From Desulfobacterales bacterium (lineage in GTDB: Bacteria > Desulfobacterota > Desulfobacteria > Desulfobacterales > JASFBJ01): a DNA stretch of 7,066 nucleotides. The stretch is from contig JASFBJ010000188.1 of NCBI GenBank assembly GCA_030149585.1, forward strand, positions 1 through 7,066, read 5' to 3'. Both the position numbers and the translations under genes were made by a program. The notes under the pieces were generated by a model. It made no database searches, was not told where the DNA came from, and saw only the letters and a program-made list of their open reading frames with translations. Each line of letters starts with the position of its first letter. Within the stretch, counting starts at the first letter, position 1. Below, piece after piece: positions 1 to 6,086 of the stretch.

Positions 1-24
1 GCAATGTATCAAACGGAGGCATAA
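1..24 (+). CDS. C-terminal end of an upstream gene (partial, uncertain)
   Basis: Reading from base 1 in frame 1 gives Ala-Met-Tyr-Gln-Thr-Glu-Ala followed by TAA at 22-24. The stop falls two bases before the next start codon, and the Shine-Dalgarno sequence of the next gene (GGAGG, 15-19) lies inside these last codons, which is the usual packing in phage late operons. The neighbour upstream of a tail tube gene is often a tail terminator or head-tail joining protein, but seven residues cannot identify a family. The frame assignment is an inference from spacing only. Confidence 0.35.
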   Translation, partial: AMYQTEA

Positions 25-26
25 TC

Positions 27-776
27 ATGCTATCACCAAACACAGAAAATTATTTGTATGGGAAGGGGCAAATCTTATTCCAGAGAACCGGCACAACTGG
101 ATTATTGCATCTGGGGAATGTCCCTGATTTTGGCATTAATGCTGAAGTCACAAAAGAAGAGCATTATGGTTCTATGACTGGAACAAATGCAATTGACAAA
201 ACAAGAATTAAGCAGAAGGCAGCAAAATCAACAATATCGTTAGAAGAACTGTCAGCAGAAAATATTAATTTGGCATGGCTGGGCGATTCGATTGCGGAAA
301 CGACTCAATCTGCCAGCACCTTGGCAGATGAAGCGGTTACAACCATTGCGGGCAAATATGTTGAAATTGGTTCTATAGCACTGTCTGATGTCGTTGTAAA
401 AACCGCTGCAGAGGGGGATGTTCTTGTCGTAGGCACTGATTATGATATAATTCCTGAAGCCGGATTAATCAGAGAGATTGAAGGCGGTTTGATAGCCTCA
501 AACACTGCATATGTCTCTGCCACGGTACCCGAAAAAACATTATCAGGCATTAATGCCCTTGTTTCAGCTACAACTGAGGGTAAATTGTTTTTTATTGGCA
601 TACCTGAAGATGGGCCAGCGATGAAGGTCGAGGGCTGGAAAGTAGCGTTGACGATATCCGGTGAAATCAAACTTATATCAGACGGTATCAGCGCAATCCC
701 GATGGAAGCGGAATATCTTGACGACAGCGCCAACCACCCTGACAATCCATTCTTTTTGGCAACAATTATTTCTTAA
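27..776 (+). CDS. Major tail tube protein
   Basis: This 249-residue protein is the likely tail tube subunit, which stacks as rings around the tape measure to form the DNA conduit. The N-terminal stretch has the pattern I associate with siphophage tube proteins: a Pro-x-x-Glu-Asn-Tyr-Leu-x-Gly-Lys-Gly opening, then Leu-Gly-Asn-Val-Pro-Asp-Phe (residues 29-35), a Glu-Glu-His segment near 44-46, and a Leu-Glu-Glu-Leu-Ser-Ala-Glu-Asn segment near 72-79. The middle and C-terminal parts are rich in alternating hydrophobic residues, as expected for a beta barrel, and include Gly-Thr-Asp-Tyr-Asp near 136-140. There is no signal peptide or membrane segment. The ATG at 27 is preceded by GGAGG (15-19) with a 7-base spacer, which fixes the start although the frame is open further left. 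Position directly before a frameshifted chaperone and the tape measure is the canonical place for the tube gene. The family call comes from pattern recall and synteny, not a search. Confidence 0.85.
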   Translation: MLSPNTENYLYGKGQILFQRTGTTGLLHLGNVPDFGINAEVTKEEHYGSMTGTNAIDKTRIKQKAAKSTISLEELSAENINLAWLGDSIAETTQSASTLADEAVTTIAGKYVEIGSIALSDVVVKTAAEGDVLVVGTDYDIIPEAGLIREIEGGLIASNTAYVSATVPEKTLSGINALVSATTEGKLFFIGIPEDGPAMKVEGWKVALTISGEIKLISDGISAIPMEAEYLDDSANHPDNPFFLATIIS

Positions 777-791
777 TAAAAGGTTATAACT

Positions 792-1184
792 ATGCGAAAC
801 GTTAAAACGATTAAAATTGATGATGTAGAAATTACAATTAAAGAATTGCGGGTCAGGGATATCTTCAATTTATTTGATATTGCGGAAGATTTGTCTCTGC
901 CTGGTTTAAAAGCTCATATTGAAAAAATTCTTCCGGCCGTCACGGATATAGATACAAATGTTTTATTGGAAATGGCGCCCAGTGAAGTAGAGGAGCTGTG
1001 GGGAGCTGTAAAGGAGGTCAACGATCCTTTTTTTTGTCTTGTGAAAAAGCTGGGGCTGATGGACGTTCTAAACAGCCTGAAAAACTCTCTAAAAACAGAT
1101 TTCTTAAATCTATTTTCAGAGTCATTAACCAAGGCCACGCCAACGCCTGGGATTACGGATATTCAGTCTTCATTGAAGCCCTAA
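792..1184 (+). CDS. Tail assembly chaperone, short form (lambda gpG equivalent)
   Basis: This 130-residue protein has the size and place of the short tail assembly chaperone, which coats the tape measure before tube polymerisation and is absent from the finished virion. It begins with a short beta-rich segment (Val-Lys-Thr-Ile-Lys-Ile-Asp-Asp-Val-Glu-Ile-Thr-Ile), followed by mostly helical, acidic sequence. A Glu-Val-Asn-x-Pro-Phe-Phe motif sits at residues 75-81, a segment I recognise from other tail chaperones. The ATG at 792 follows AAAAGG (778-783) with an 8-base spacer. Beyond residue 81 the gene is read in two frames: the 0 frame ends at TAA 1182-1184, and the -1 frame continues to 1291. 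The roughly 50 C-terminal residues after the slip point are therefore specific to this short form. Sequence divergence in this family is high, so assignment rests mainly on synteny plus the frameshift structure. Confidence 0.85.
   Translation: MRNVKTIKIDDVEITIKELRVRDIFNLFDIAEDLSLPGLKAHIEKILPAVTDIDTNVLLEMAPSEVEELWGAVKEVNDPFFCLVKKLGLMDVLNSLKNSLKTDFLNLFSESLTKATPTPGITDIQSSLKP
1011..1036 (+). promoter_or_regulatory. -1 programmed frameshift signal: internal Shine-Dalgarno plus T8 slippery run
   Basis: AAGGAGGT at 1011-1018 is a near-perfect anti-16S match. Nine bases later, eight T residues occupy 1028-1035. In the 0 frame they read T_TTT_TTT_TGT, so P- and A-site phenylalanine tRNAs at 1029-1034 can re-pair perfectly after a one-base backward slip. 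An upstream Shine-Dalgarno at about this distance is an established -1 stimulator in dnaX, and a T-rich heptamer (TTTTTTG) is, as I recall, used by the phage P2 tail genes E/E'. The slip moves ribosomes into exactly the frame of the conserved-looking extension. A second, weaker heptamer, G_AAA_AAG at 1043-1049, lies downstream and could be an alternative. Both sites would give a product of the same length. Confidence 0.75.
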
Positions 1185-1291
1185 AAAATTGTGCGGATAT
1201 TGAACACGAACAAATGCAACTTATAGCTACAGCAGTGCGTATTGGCCAACATGCCGATGATGCAACCTGGAGAAAATTCATTGAGAAGTAA
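1034..1291 (+). CDS. Frameshift extension of the tail assembly chaperone (lambda GT 'T' domain equivalent)
   Basis: This -1 frame segment is expected to be made only as a fusion to the first 81 residues of the gene starting at 792, joined at 1034, giving a protein of about 166 residues. In lambda the G part binds the tape measure and the T part recruits tube subunits. The extension's C-terminal half contains His-Ala-x-Ala-Trp-Asp-Tyr-Gly-Tyr, then an Ala-Val-Arg-Ile-Gly-Gln-His-Ala-Asp-Asp-Ala-x-Trp-Arg-Lys-Phe pattern, which resembles the T domains of other tail chaperone pairs. A GTG at 998 opens the same frame but lacks a useful ribosome binding site. The strong AAGGAGGT at 1011-1018 has no start codon at a workable distance in any frame, which also argues for frameshift expression. 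The stop TAA 1289-1291 overlaps the preferred tape measure start by 11 bases. The exact slip position is inferred. Confidence 0.82.
   Translation: MSCEKAGADGRSKQPEKLSKNRFLKSIFRVINQGHANAWDYGYSVFIEALKNCADIEHEQMQLIATAVRIGQHADDATWRKFIEK
1054..1077 (+). promoter_or_regulatory. Possible weak stem-loop downstream of the slippery region
   Basis: GGCTG at 1054-1058 pairs with CAGCC at 1073-1077, leaving a 14-base loop. A G-U pair between 1053 and 1078 could extend it. It starts 4 bases after the alternative G_AAA_AAG heptamer and 19 bases after the T7 heptamer. Downstream RNA structure often stimulates -1 frameshifting, but this stem is short and its spacing suits the secondary site better than the main one. 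It could be coincidence. Confidence 0.25.
1269..1273 (+). promoter_or_regulatory. Ribosome binding site deciding the tape measure start
   Basis: GGAGA at 1269-1273 lies 7 bases before TTG 1281. The other in-frame candidates (TTG 1242, ATG 1251, ATG 1257-based frames excluded, ATG 1260) lack a comparable purine-rich stretch upstream. This site lies inside the end of the chaperone extension, so tape measure translation is probably coupled to ribosomes that took the -1 frame and terminate at 1291. Confidence 0.6.
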
Positions 1292-4073
1292 CACTCTTGA
1301 AATAATAATTAAAGCAAAAAACCTGACGGGCAATGCGTTTAAAACGATCTCGAAGGGGCTTGATGGTCTTAAATCTAATTTGTTTAGTCTGAAGGCTGCT
1401 TTTTTGGGTGTAGGCACTGCTATAGTTGCCAAAAATGTTATTGAAACCAAAAATGAATTTGTAAGATATCAAAAAACGCTTGAAACACTGACCGGATCAA
1501 TGACTAAGGCTAAGCAGGTGTGGGAAGAACTTCTTGTATTCGCTGAAGAGACCCCGTTCAAGATTGCTGAAGTCATGGACTCTTACAAAACATTAAAAGC
1601 GTTTGGCCTTGATCCCACGATTAGAACCATGCGAATTTTGGGAGATACGGCATCCGCTCTCGGCGGCGGGGATGTTCTCGGCAGAATTGCGCTTGTTTTG
1701 GGGCAGATTAGAACGCAAGGTTTTATGTCGGCGCAGGATATGAATCAGCTTGCAAATGCAGGGATTAACGCTGGCAAAGTAATGAAGGACACTTTCGGCG
1801 CCGCAAGGGATAAAGTCAAGCAGCTAAAAGACCAGGGTGTTTCTGTAAACATGATAATTAACGCTCTGCTCAAAAATATGAAAGAAAAGTTCGGCGACCA
1901 GATGGCGGCTATGAACAAAGAATTATCAGGTCAATGGGAAATGTTGGTTTCTATCTGGGAGCGGTTCACGGTCTCGATCATGGATAGCGGGCTGTATGAA
2001 TATCTCAAACAAAGCTTAACACTCATAAATGAACAAATCATTAAATTAAGAGCCGATGGAACCCTAAAAAAATGGGCTAAAGAAATTGGAGAAACCGTAG
2101 TAAGCAGCTTTGAAAAAATACTTTTAAGTTTAGCAGGATTTTGGGATATTGCGAAACCAATTCTTAGTCATTTAAAAACGGCAATCACAAGCGTTTGGGA
2201 TTGGTTCAGGGGGTTGCCAACCTGGGTTCAAGAGGCCGGTTTGGTTGTAGCAATTTTGGGGGGGATACAAGCGAAACTTGCAATTGCATTTATTATAGCA
2301 ACTGAAAAAAAAATCAAAGACCTAACCAAAACAATGAAAGAATATAAGGCGCTGGGCGGTACGGGTGGATTTCTTGATGCAAAAAAAACAAAAAAAGAAC
2401 AACTGGCAGATACTGAAAAACAAATCACAAATCTTAAAGAACAAATTTATCTTCAAACAAAACTTATAGAACAAAACAAAAAGGATCGGGACGGGTGGAG
2501 AGGCAAGATTTTAGGTCAAAAAGTGTATCAAGAGCAATTAGAAAAAAATCGTAAAATCTTAAAGGCCATGCAAGGTGACGCTGATCTGTCTAAATTATTT
2601 AAAAGAAAACTTACCCTTGAAACAATAATTGCATCCCCAAAAACGGATGAGGAAGCGACAAAAGATGCTTTGGCCGCTCTTGGGATACCTTCTTCAGACG
2701 CATTAGATGACGAATTGTCAGAAACACAAAAGAAAATCCAAGCGTTATTTAAAAAAATAAGAGCAGCAGCAACAAAAAGCAAAAAAGAAGCAGACAAGGA
2801 AAAAGACACTGATAAGAAAAAAGACACAATACCCCAGGCTGGCGTCCCTTTATCCGCAATCGGAAAACAAAAATCAATTCTGACCAGGATGCTTGCTGAC
2901 AATACTTTATTTTCAAAAAAACTTGAGCAGCTTTTTGAGAATGGTAAAAAAACTGTAGGCGAATATTATAACGAGCAAATTAAACATTCAAACGCTTTAT
3001 ATGACGAAAAAAGAAAACTTTTAAAATTAGAATTAGAAAAAGCTAAAACTATAGATGAAAAAAAAGCTATAGAAGATACCCTTTATACACTTGAAAAAAC
3101 ACATCAAGTTGAATTAATTGATCTTGCGCAGCAAAGAACAGAGGCAGAGGACGAACTACTTCAAAAGAAAAAAGATGCAGCAGCCTTACTGCAAGATATA
3201 AAAGACAGAGCAGCAGACTCAGGTGGGTTTGGCCTTGAATCTCAATTCGATAGAGAAACCGCAGAAATGGAAGCCAGGCACGCTGAAGAACTTGACCGGC
3301 TGACAGAATTAACAGATGCTAAAGCGGATATAAATGACGCAGCAAGAGCGCAGGAATTAGAAAAAGAAAAGCTTTTGCAAAAACAAAAAAATCAAATCAA
3401 AGAACAGGAATTAGCTGTAACAGCTCAAGTAGCCGGCGGCATGGCCAACATCATGGGGCAAGCCTACGAACTAACAGGCAAAAAAGCAAAAGCATTTTTC
3501 TATGCTCAGAAAGCATTTGCAGTCGCTGAAGCAATTATAAACGCAAACTTGGCAGCAACAAAAGTCATGTCACAGGGCGGTGTTTTTGCCATCCCCTTAT
3601 CTGCAATGATCTACGCTCAAGCAATGATGAATGTTGCAATGATCACAGCACAAACCGTAAAAGGCTACGCGGCTGGCGGAGAAATACAGGGCTATTCATC
3701 TTCAAAAACAGCAGACAACATCCGAATAAATGCCACAGCCGGTGAATACATGCAGCCTGTGGATATTGTAAAGCATTACGGGCTCAGGGCGATGGAAGCA
3801 ATACGCTTAAAACTTGTTCCCAGGGAGGCATTAAATGCCCTGATTTCAGGTTTTTCCCTTCCTTCACCTGATACATCTTATAAAATGTCATACGCCACAG
3901 GCGGGCAGGTAACACCCCAGGCAGGCGGGCAAACAGATTCAGAAATTAATATTGTAAACATTATTGACCCTCGTGATATAGACAGCTATATGTCTTCATC
4001 CATAGGGAGCGATGCAGTATTAAATATCATTTCTTCTAAAGCGCGCAGTGTAAACCGATTGTTGAGGGATTAA
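1281..4073 (+). CDS. Tail length tape measure protein
   Basis: This protein of about 930 residues sets tail length and is thought to leave through the tube ahead of the DNA. I prefer TTG 1281 (GGAGA 7 bases upstream) because the protein then opens Met-Arg-Ser-Asn-Thr-Leu-Glu-Ile-Ile-Ile-Lys-Ala-Lys-Asn, the usual N-terminal pattern of the family; in-frame starts at 1242, 1251 and 1260 would add up to 13 residues. Residues about 60-226 match the tape measure N-terminal domain (TIGR02675-like), including Thr-Pro-Phe-Lys near 91 and the Gln-Asp-Met-Asn-Gln-Leu segment near 152. A hydrophobic stretch follows at about 318-340, then Lys/Glu/Gln-rich probable coiled coils (about 368-415, 547-643, 656-710) and a very Lys/Asp-rich linker near 500-516. 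A second hydrophobic, Ala-rich region (718-802) ends in Ala-Gly-Gly-Glu-Ile and may insert into the inner membrane. The C-terminal Asn-Ile-Val-Asn-Ile-Ile-Asp-Pro segment is typical. The stop abuts the next start. Confidence 0.95.
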   Translation: MRSNTLEIIIKAKNLTGNAFKTISKGLDGLKSNLFSLKAAFLGVGTAIVAKNVIETKNEFVRYQKTLETLTGSMTKAKQVWEELLVFAEETPFKIAEVMDSYKTLKAFGLDPTIRTMRILGDTASALGGGDVLGRIALVLGQIRTQGFMSAQDMNQLANAGINAGKVMKDTFGAARDKVKQLKDQGVSVNMIINALLKNMKEKFGDQMAAMNKELSGQWEMLVSIWERFTVSIMDSGLYEYLKQSLTLINEQIIKLRADGTLKKWAKEIGETVVSSFEKILLSLAGFWDIAKPILSHLKTAITSVWDWFRGLPTWVQEAGLVVAILGGIQAKLAIAFIIATEKKIKDLTKTMKEYKALGGTGGFLDAKKTKKEQLADTEKQITNLKEQIYLQTKLIEQNKKDRDGWRGKILGQKVYQEQLEKNRKILKAMQGDADLSKLFKRKLTLETIIASPKTDEEATKDALAALGIPSSDALDDELSETQKKIQALFKKIRAAATKSKKEADKEKDTDKKKDTIPQAGVPLSAIGKQKSILTRMLADNTLFSKKLEQLFENGKKTVGEYYNEQIKHSNALYDEKRKLLKLELEKAKTIDEKKAIEDTLYTLEKTHQVELIDLAQQRTEAEDELLQKKKDAAALLQDIKDRAADSGGFGLESQFDRETAEMEARHAEELDRLTELTDAKADINDAARAQELEKEKLLQKQKNQIKEQELAVTAQVAGGMANIMGQAYELTGKKAKAFFYAQKAFAVAEAIINANLAATKVMSQGGVFAIPLSAMIYAQAMMNVAMITAQTVKGYAAGGEIQGYSSSKTADNIRINATAGEYMQPVDIVKHYGLRAMEAIRLKLVPREALNALISGFSLPSPDTSYKMSYATGGQVTPQAGGQTDSEINIVNIIDPRDIDSYMSSSIGSDAVLNIISSKARSVNRLLRD
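3898..3931 (+). repeat. Short direct repeat in the tape measure gene
   Basis: The 10-base string CAGGCGGGCA occurs at 3898-3907 and again at 3922-3931, 24 bases apart, which keeps the reading frame. Both copies encode Gly-Gly-Gln in a flexible Gly/Gln-rich stretch before the conserved tape measure C-terminus. It may be a small local duplication in a tolerant linker, and no mobile-element function is suggested. Confidence 0.4.
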
Positions 4074-5267
4074 ATGCCAGACGCATATTTTAATTTTCGG
4101 CATGATTGGCAAAAAAAAGTTGTTTCCAAAAAAAAATGGAAAACAGCTATCATTACAGGTTCGACAGGGCAGGAACAGCGGTCAGCATTGTACACGTGGC
4201 CGAGACGTTCGGTCTCAGGCAGCTTGCACCAAATGAGCTATCAGGAATCATCTCAGATTAAACGCAAAATATACAAATATCTACATTCCACATGGGGCAT
4301 TCCGCTGTGGCAGGACATTGCTTATTTAACGGTGGAAGCTGTTTCAGGCCAACCAACTCTTAATGTAAATACGACAGAATATACAAATTTTATTCCGCTA
4401 TCCTTTTGTATTTTATTCAATGAAAATAATGAGTATGAAATAATAGAAATATTATCATTAACTAATACAGAAATAACAGCAGTATCAAATATAACAAAGA
4501 CCTGGCCGGTTGGAACACAAATATATCCGGTAATAAATGCAAGGATAACCGGCCAACAAAAACACAAATCAAATACAAGCCAGACCGGAACGCTTAATAT
4601 CGAAGCAGATGAAACGTTTGAAATTGATAATCCGGTGCCTGCATATTTAGAGACAACACCCGCTCTCCCACAATATTTAGAAAAATACGTTTTTAACATT
4701 AAACCAAACTGGGCAAGGGAACCCCTACAAATAGTTGATCATGCTACCCAATTTTTGCAATTCTTAGGGTTAGGATGTGCTGAAACAAAAACAGATGAAC
4801 CAGTAATGAGATTTGATTTTAATTTCTTCTGTGTTAACAGGCAGGAAATTAATGAAATTATAACGTTTTTCGATTATTGCAGGGGAAGATTTAAAAGTTT
4901 TTGGATTCCGACCTGGCAGGATGATATTATTGTGACTGCTCCCATTGCTATTAATGACACAAATATCACGATTGAGGATATAGAATATACAGATTTTTGG
5001 CTTAATAATGAGATGTTCGGCAGATATTTATATTTTCAGATGCCAAGTGGGGATATAAGTACAAAAAAAATTATTGCAGCGCCGTCCGATACAGTAATAA
5101 CGGTTGATGCGGGCATGGAATATGCTTGTGAACAAAATCAACTTTCCGGGCTATCAGTATCATTCCTGGCGCTTGTCCGATTTTCTCTTGACGAAATTAA
5201 GATTAATCATTCTACAAGTCATAGCGCAAACATGGCATTAAGTTTTCAGACTGTTCAGGACGTTTAA
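4074..5267 (+). CDS. Distal tail-like protein with two related modules
   Basis: This 397-residue protein occupies the slot between tape measure and hub, where siphophages and GTAs encode the distal tail protein (DUF2460 / gp12 position in the Rhodobacter GTA). That protein forms a ring joining tube to hub. I read two related modules: residues about 6-157 and 207-380. Each starts Phe-Asn-(Phe/Ile)-x-x-x-Trp, has a charged helix-like segment, then a Pro-(Leu/Thr)-Trp-Gln-Asp motif (77-81 and 279-283), followed by beta-rich sequence ending near Tyr-Thr-(Asn/Asp)-Phe and beyond. The N-terminal half also has Gly-Gln-Glu-Gln-Arg and Pro-Arg-Arg, seen in related tail proteins; the C-terminal half ends with a Leu-x-Arg-Phe-x-x-Asp-Glu segment. 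There is no signal peptide. The ATG abuts the tape measure stop and follows GAGGG (4064-4068) with a 5-base spacer. Function is inferred from position and motif pattern; it is about twice the length of the GTA equivalent. Confidence 0.8.
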   Translation: MPDAYFNFRHDWQKKVVSKKKWKTAIITGSTGQEQRSALYTWPRRSVSGSLHQMSYQESSQIKRKIYKYLHSTWGIPLWQDIAYLTVEAVSGQPTLNVNTTEYTNFIPLSFCILFNENNEYEIIEILSLTNTEITAVSNITKTWPVGTQIYPVINARITGQQKHKSNTSQTGTLNIEADETFEIDNPVPAYLETTPALPQYLEKYVFNIKPNWAREPLQIVDHATQFLQFLGLGCAETKTDEPVMRFDFNFFCVNRQEINEIITFFDYCRGRFKSFWIPTWQDDIIVTAPIAINDTNITIEDIEYTDFWLNNEMFGRYLYFQMPSGDISTKKIIAAPSDTVITVDAGMEYACEQNQLSGLSVSFLALVRFSLDEIKINHSTSHSANMALSFQTVQDV

Positions 5268-5270
5268 AAA

Positions 5271-6086
5271 ATGAAAAATACATCAATAGAATTTATAGCT
5301 AAAGATGAGGCAGCACAACGGCAACCTGTTGAATTATATCATATCCAACACGTGGATAGTAATTGGTATTATACGTCAGGCGATGTATCTGTGGATTTTG
5401 ATTCTAAAATTTGGGAGCCTGCAATTATACAAAGAGGGACGGTAAGCTATGACGCTAATCTTGAAGGGACAAAAGTTGCAATAAAATTATCAAAATCAAA
5501 CCCTGCTGTAGCTATTTATTTAATGCAAACCCCATTATCTCTTGCATCTATAACAATTTATAAGCTTTTTAGAGAACAAGACCCCTTTGAATCCAGCATG
5601 CTTTTTACAGGGGTAATAGTTGGCGTATCATTAAAAGGCATTTCAGTACAGGCGGACTGTATGGGAATGGATTATATTATTAACCATCATGCCCTTAAGC
5701 AGAGGTATCAACCAGAGTGCAATCATACAGTTTTCTCAACTGAATGCGGTCTGGTGGAAGCGGCCTGGGAACTGACAACTACTGTAACAGTAGATTCTAC
5801 TGGATCAGAACTTACCTCAAATAATTTTGCAGCTCAGGCAGATGGATGGTGGACGTTGGGAATTGCACAATATGGCGATGAACAACGGCTGATAGTATCT
5901 CATGTAGCTGATAAAATTGTTGTAATGACTCCGTTTCAGGATTTAATTACTGGTGAAACTGTTGTCGTCCTTCCGGGCTGTGCTGGGGATATAGATACAT
6001 GTAAGGATAAATTTAATAACTTAACCCATTTTTTTGGGTTCCCTTTTATTCCGATTGATAACCCTGTATTTTGGTTTAACAAATGA
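5271..6086 (+). CDS. Tail hub protein, DUF2163 / phage BR0599 family (lambda gpL-like role)
   Basis: This 271-residue protein belongs to the family annotated as DUF2163 with a C-terminal BR0599 domain, found in phage tails and as GTA gp13. It is the hub between the distal ring and the tip fibre. The N-terminal half is a beta-rich hub domain (Tyr-Tyr-Thr-Ser-Gly-Asp near 33-38). The C-terminal signature is clear: Pro-Gly-Cys (235-237), Asp-x-Cys-Lys-Asp-Lys-Phe-x-Asn (242-250), then Phe-Gly-Phe-Pro-Phe-Ile-Pro (255-261) and Asn-Pro. Four cysteines at 150, 159, 237 and 244 form a C-x8-C / C-x6-C set, which recalls the Fe-S cluster ligands of lambda gpL; cluster binding here is inferred. Cys130 is an extra. 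The ATG follows AGGA (5257-5260) with a 10-base spacer and lies 3 bases after the preceding stop. The end overlaps the peptidase gene by 4 bases (ATGA), so the two are probably translationally coupled. Confidence 0.9.
   Translation: MKNTSIEFIAKDEAAQRQPVELYHIQHVDSNWYYTSGDVSVDFDSKIWEPAIIQRGTVSYDANLEGTKVAIKLSKSNPAVAIYLMQTPLSLASITIYKLFREQDPFESSMLFTGVIVGVSLKGISVQADCMGMDYIINHHALKQRYQPECNHTVFSTECGLVEAAWELTTTVTVDSTGSELTSNNFAAQADGWWTLGIAQYGDEQRLIVSHVADKIVVMTPFQDLITGETVVVLPGCAGDIDTCKDKFNNLTHFFGFPFIPIDNPVFWFNK

Noticed and set aside
440..745. Open frames on the minus strand, such as 440-745, 914-1138, 2228-2428, 2528-2902 and 4322-4699.
   Set aside because: All lie opposite well-supported tail genes, have low-complexity or Ser/Phe-rich translations typical of antisense shadows, and match no family I recognise.
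998..1291. The frame opening at GTG 998 as an independent gene of 97 codons.
   Set aside because: There is no usable ribosome binding site before 998, the first dozen residues look like random out-of-frame sequence, and the layout fits frameshift expression from the gene starting at 792.
2066..2072. A_AAA_AAA in phase in the tape measure gene, a potential -1 slip followed by a quick stop.
   Set aside because: The gene has many Lys-coding A-runs, so chance matches are expected. There is no stimulator, and the shifted product would only be a truncated tape measure with no downstream domain.
3827..3839. Palindrome GGCATT-A-AATGCC as a possible operator.
   Set aside because: It is a single 6-base-pair inverted repeat deep in coding sequence with no nearby promoter or regulator gene, so it is most likely chance.
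3839..3855. Small hairpin CCTGA/TCAGG followed by five Ts, resembling a terminator.
   Set aside because: It has only 5 base pairs with a 2-base loop, is not GC-rich, and lies well inside the tape measure coding region. Termination here would cut off the tail tip genes.
6029..6035. A second T_TTT_TTT heptamer in the correct phase, inside the hub gene, with a 6-base-pair stem (6023-6028 with 6035-6040) around it.
   Set aside because: The -1 frame stops after a few codons, there is no upstream Shine-Dalgarno, and the Ts encode the Phe-Phe of the conserved hub signature. It shows that the heptamer alone is not proof of a frameshift.
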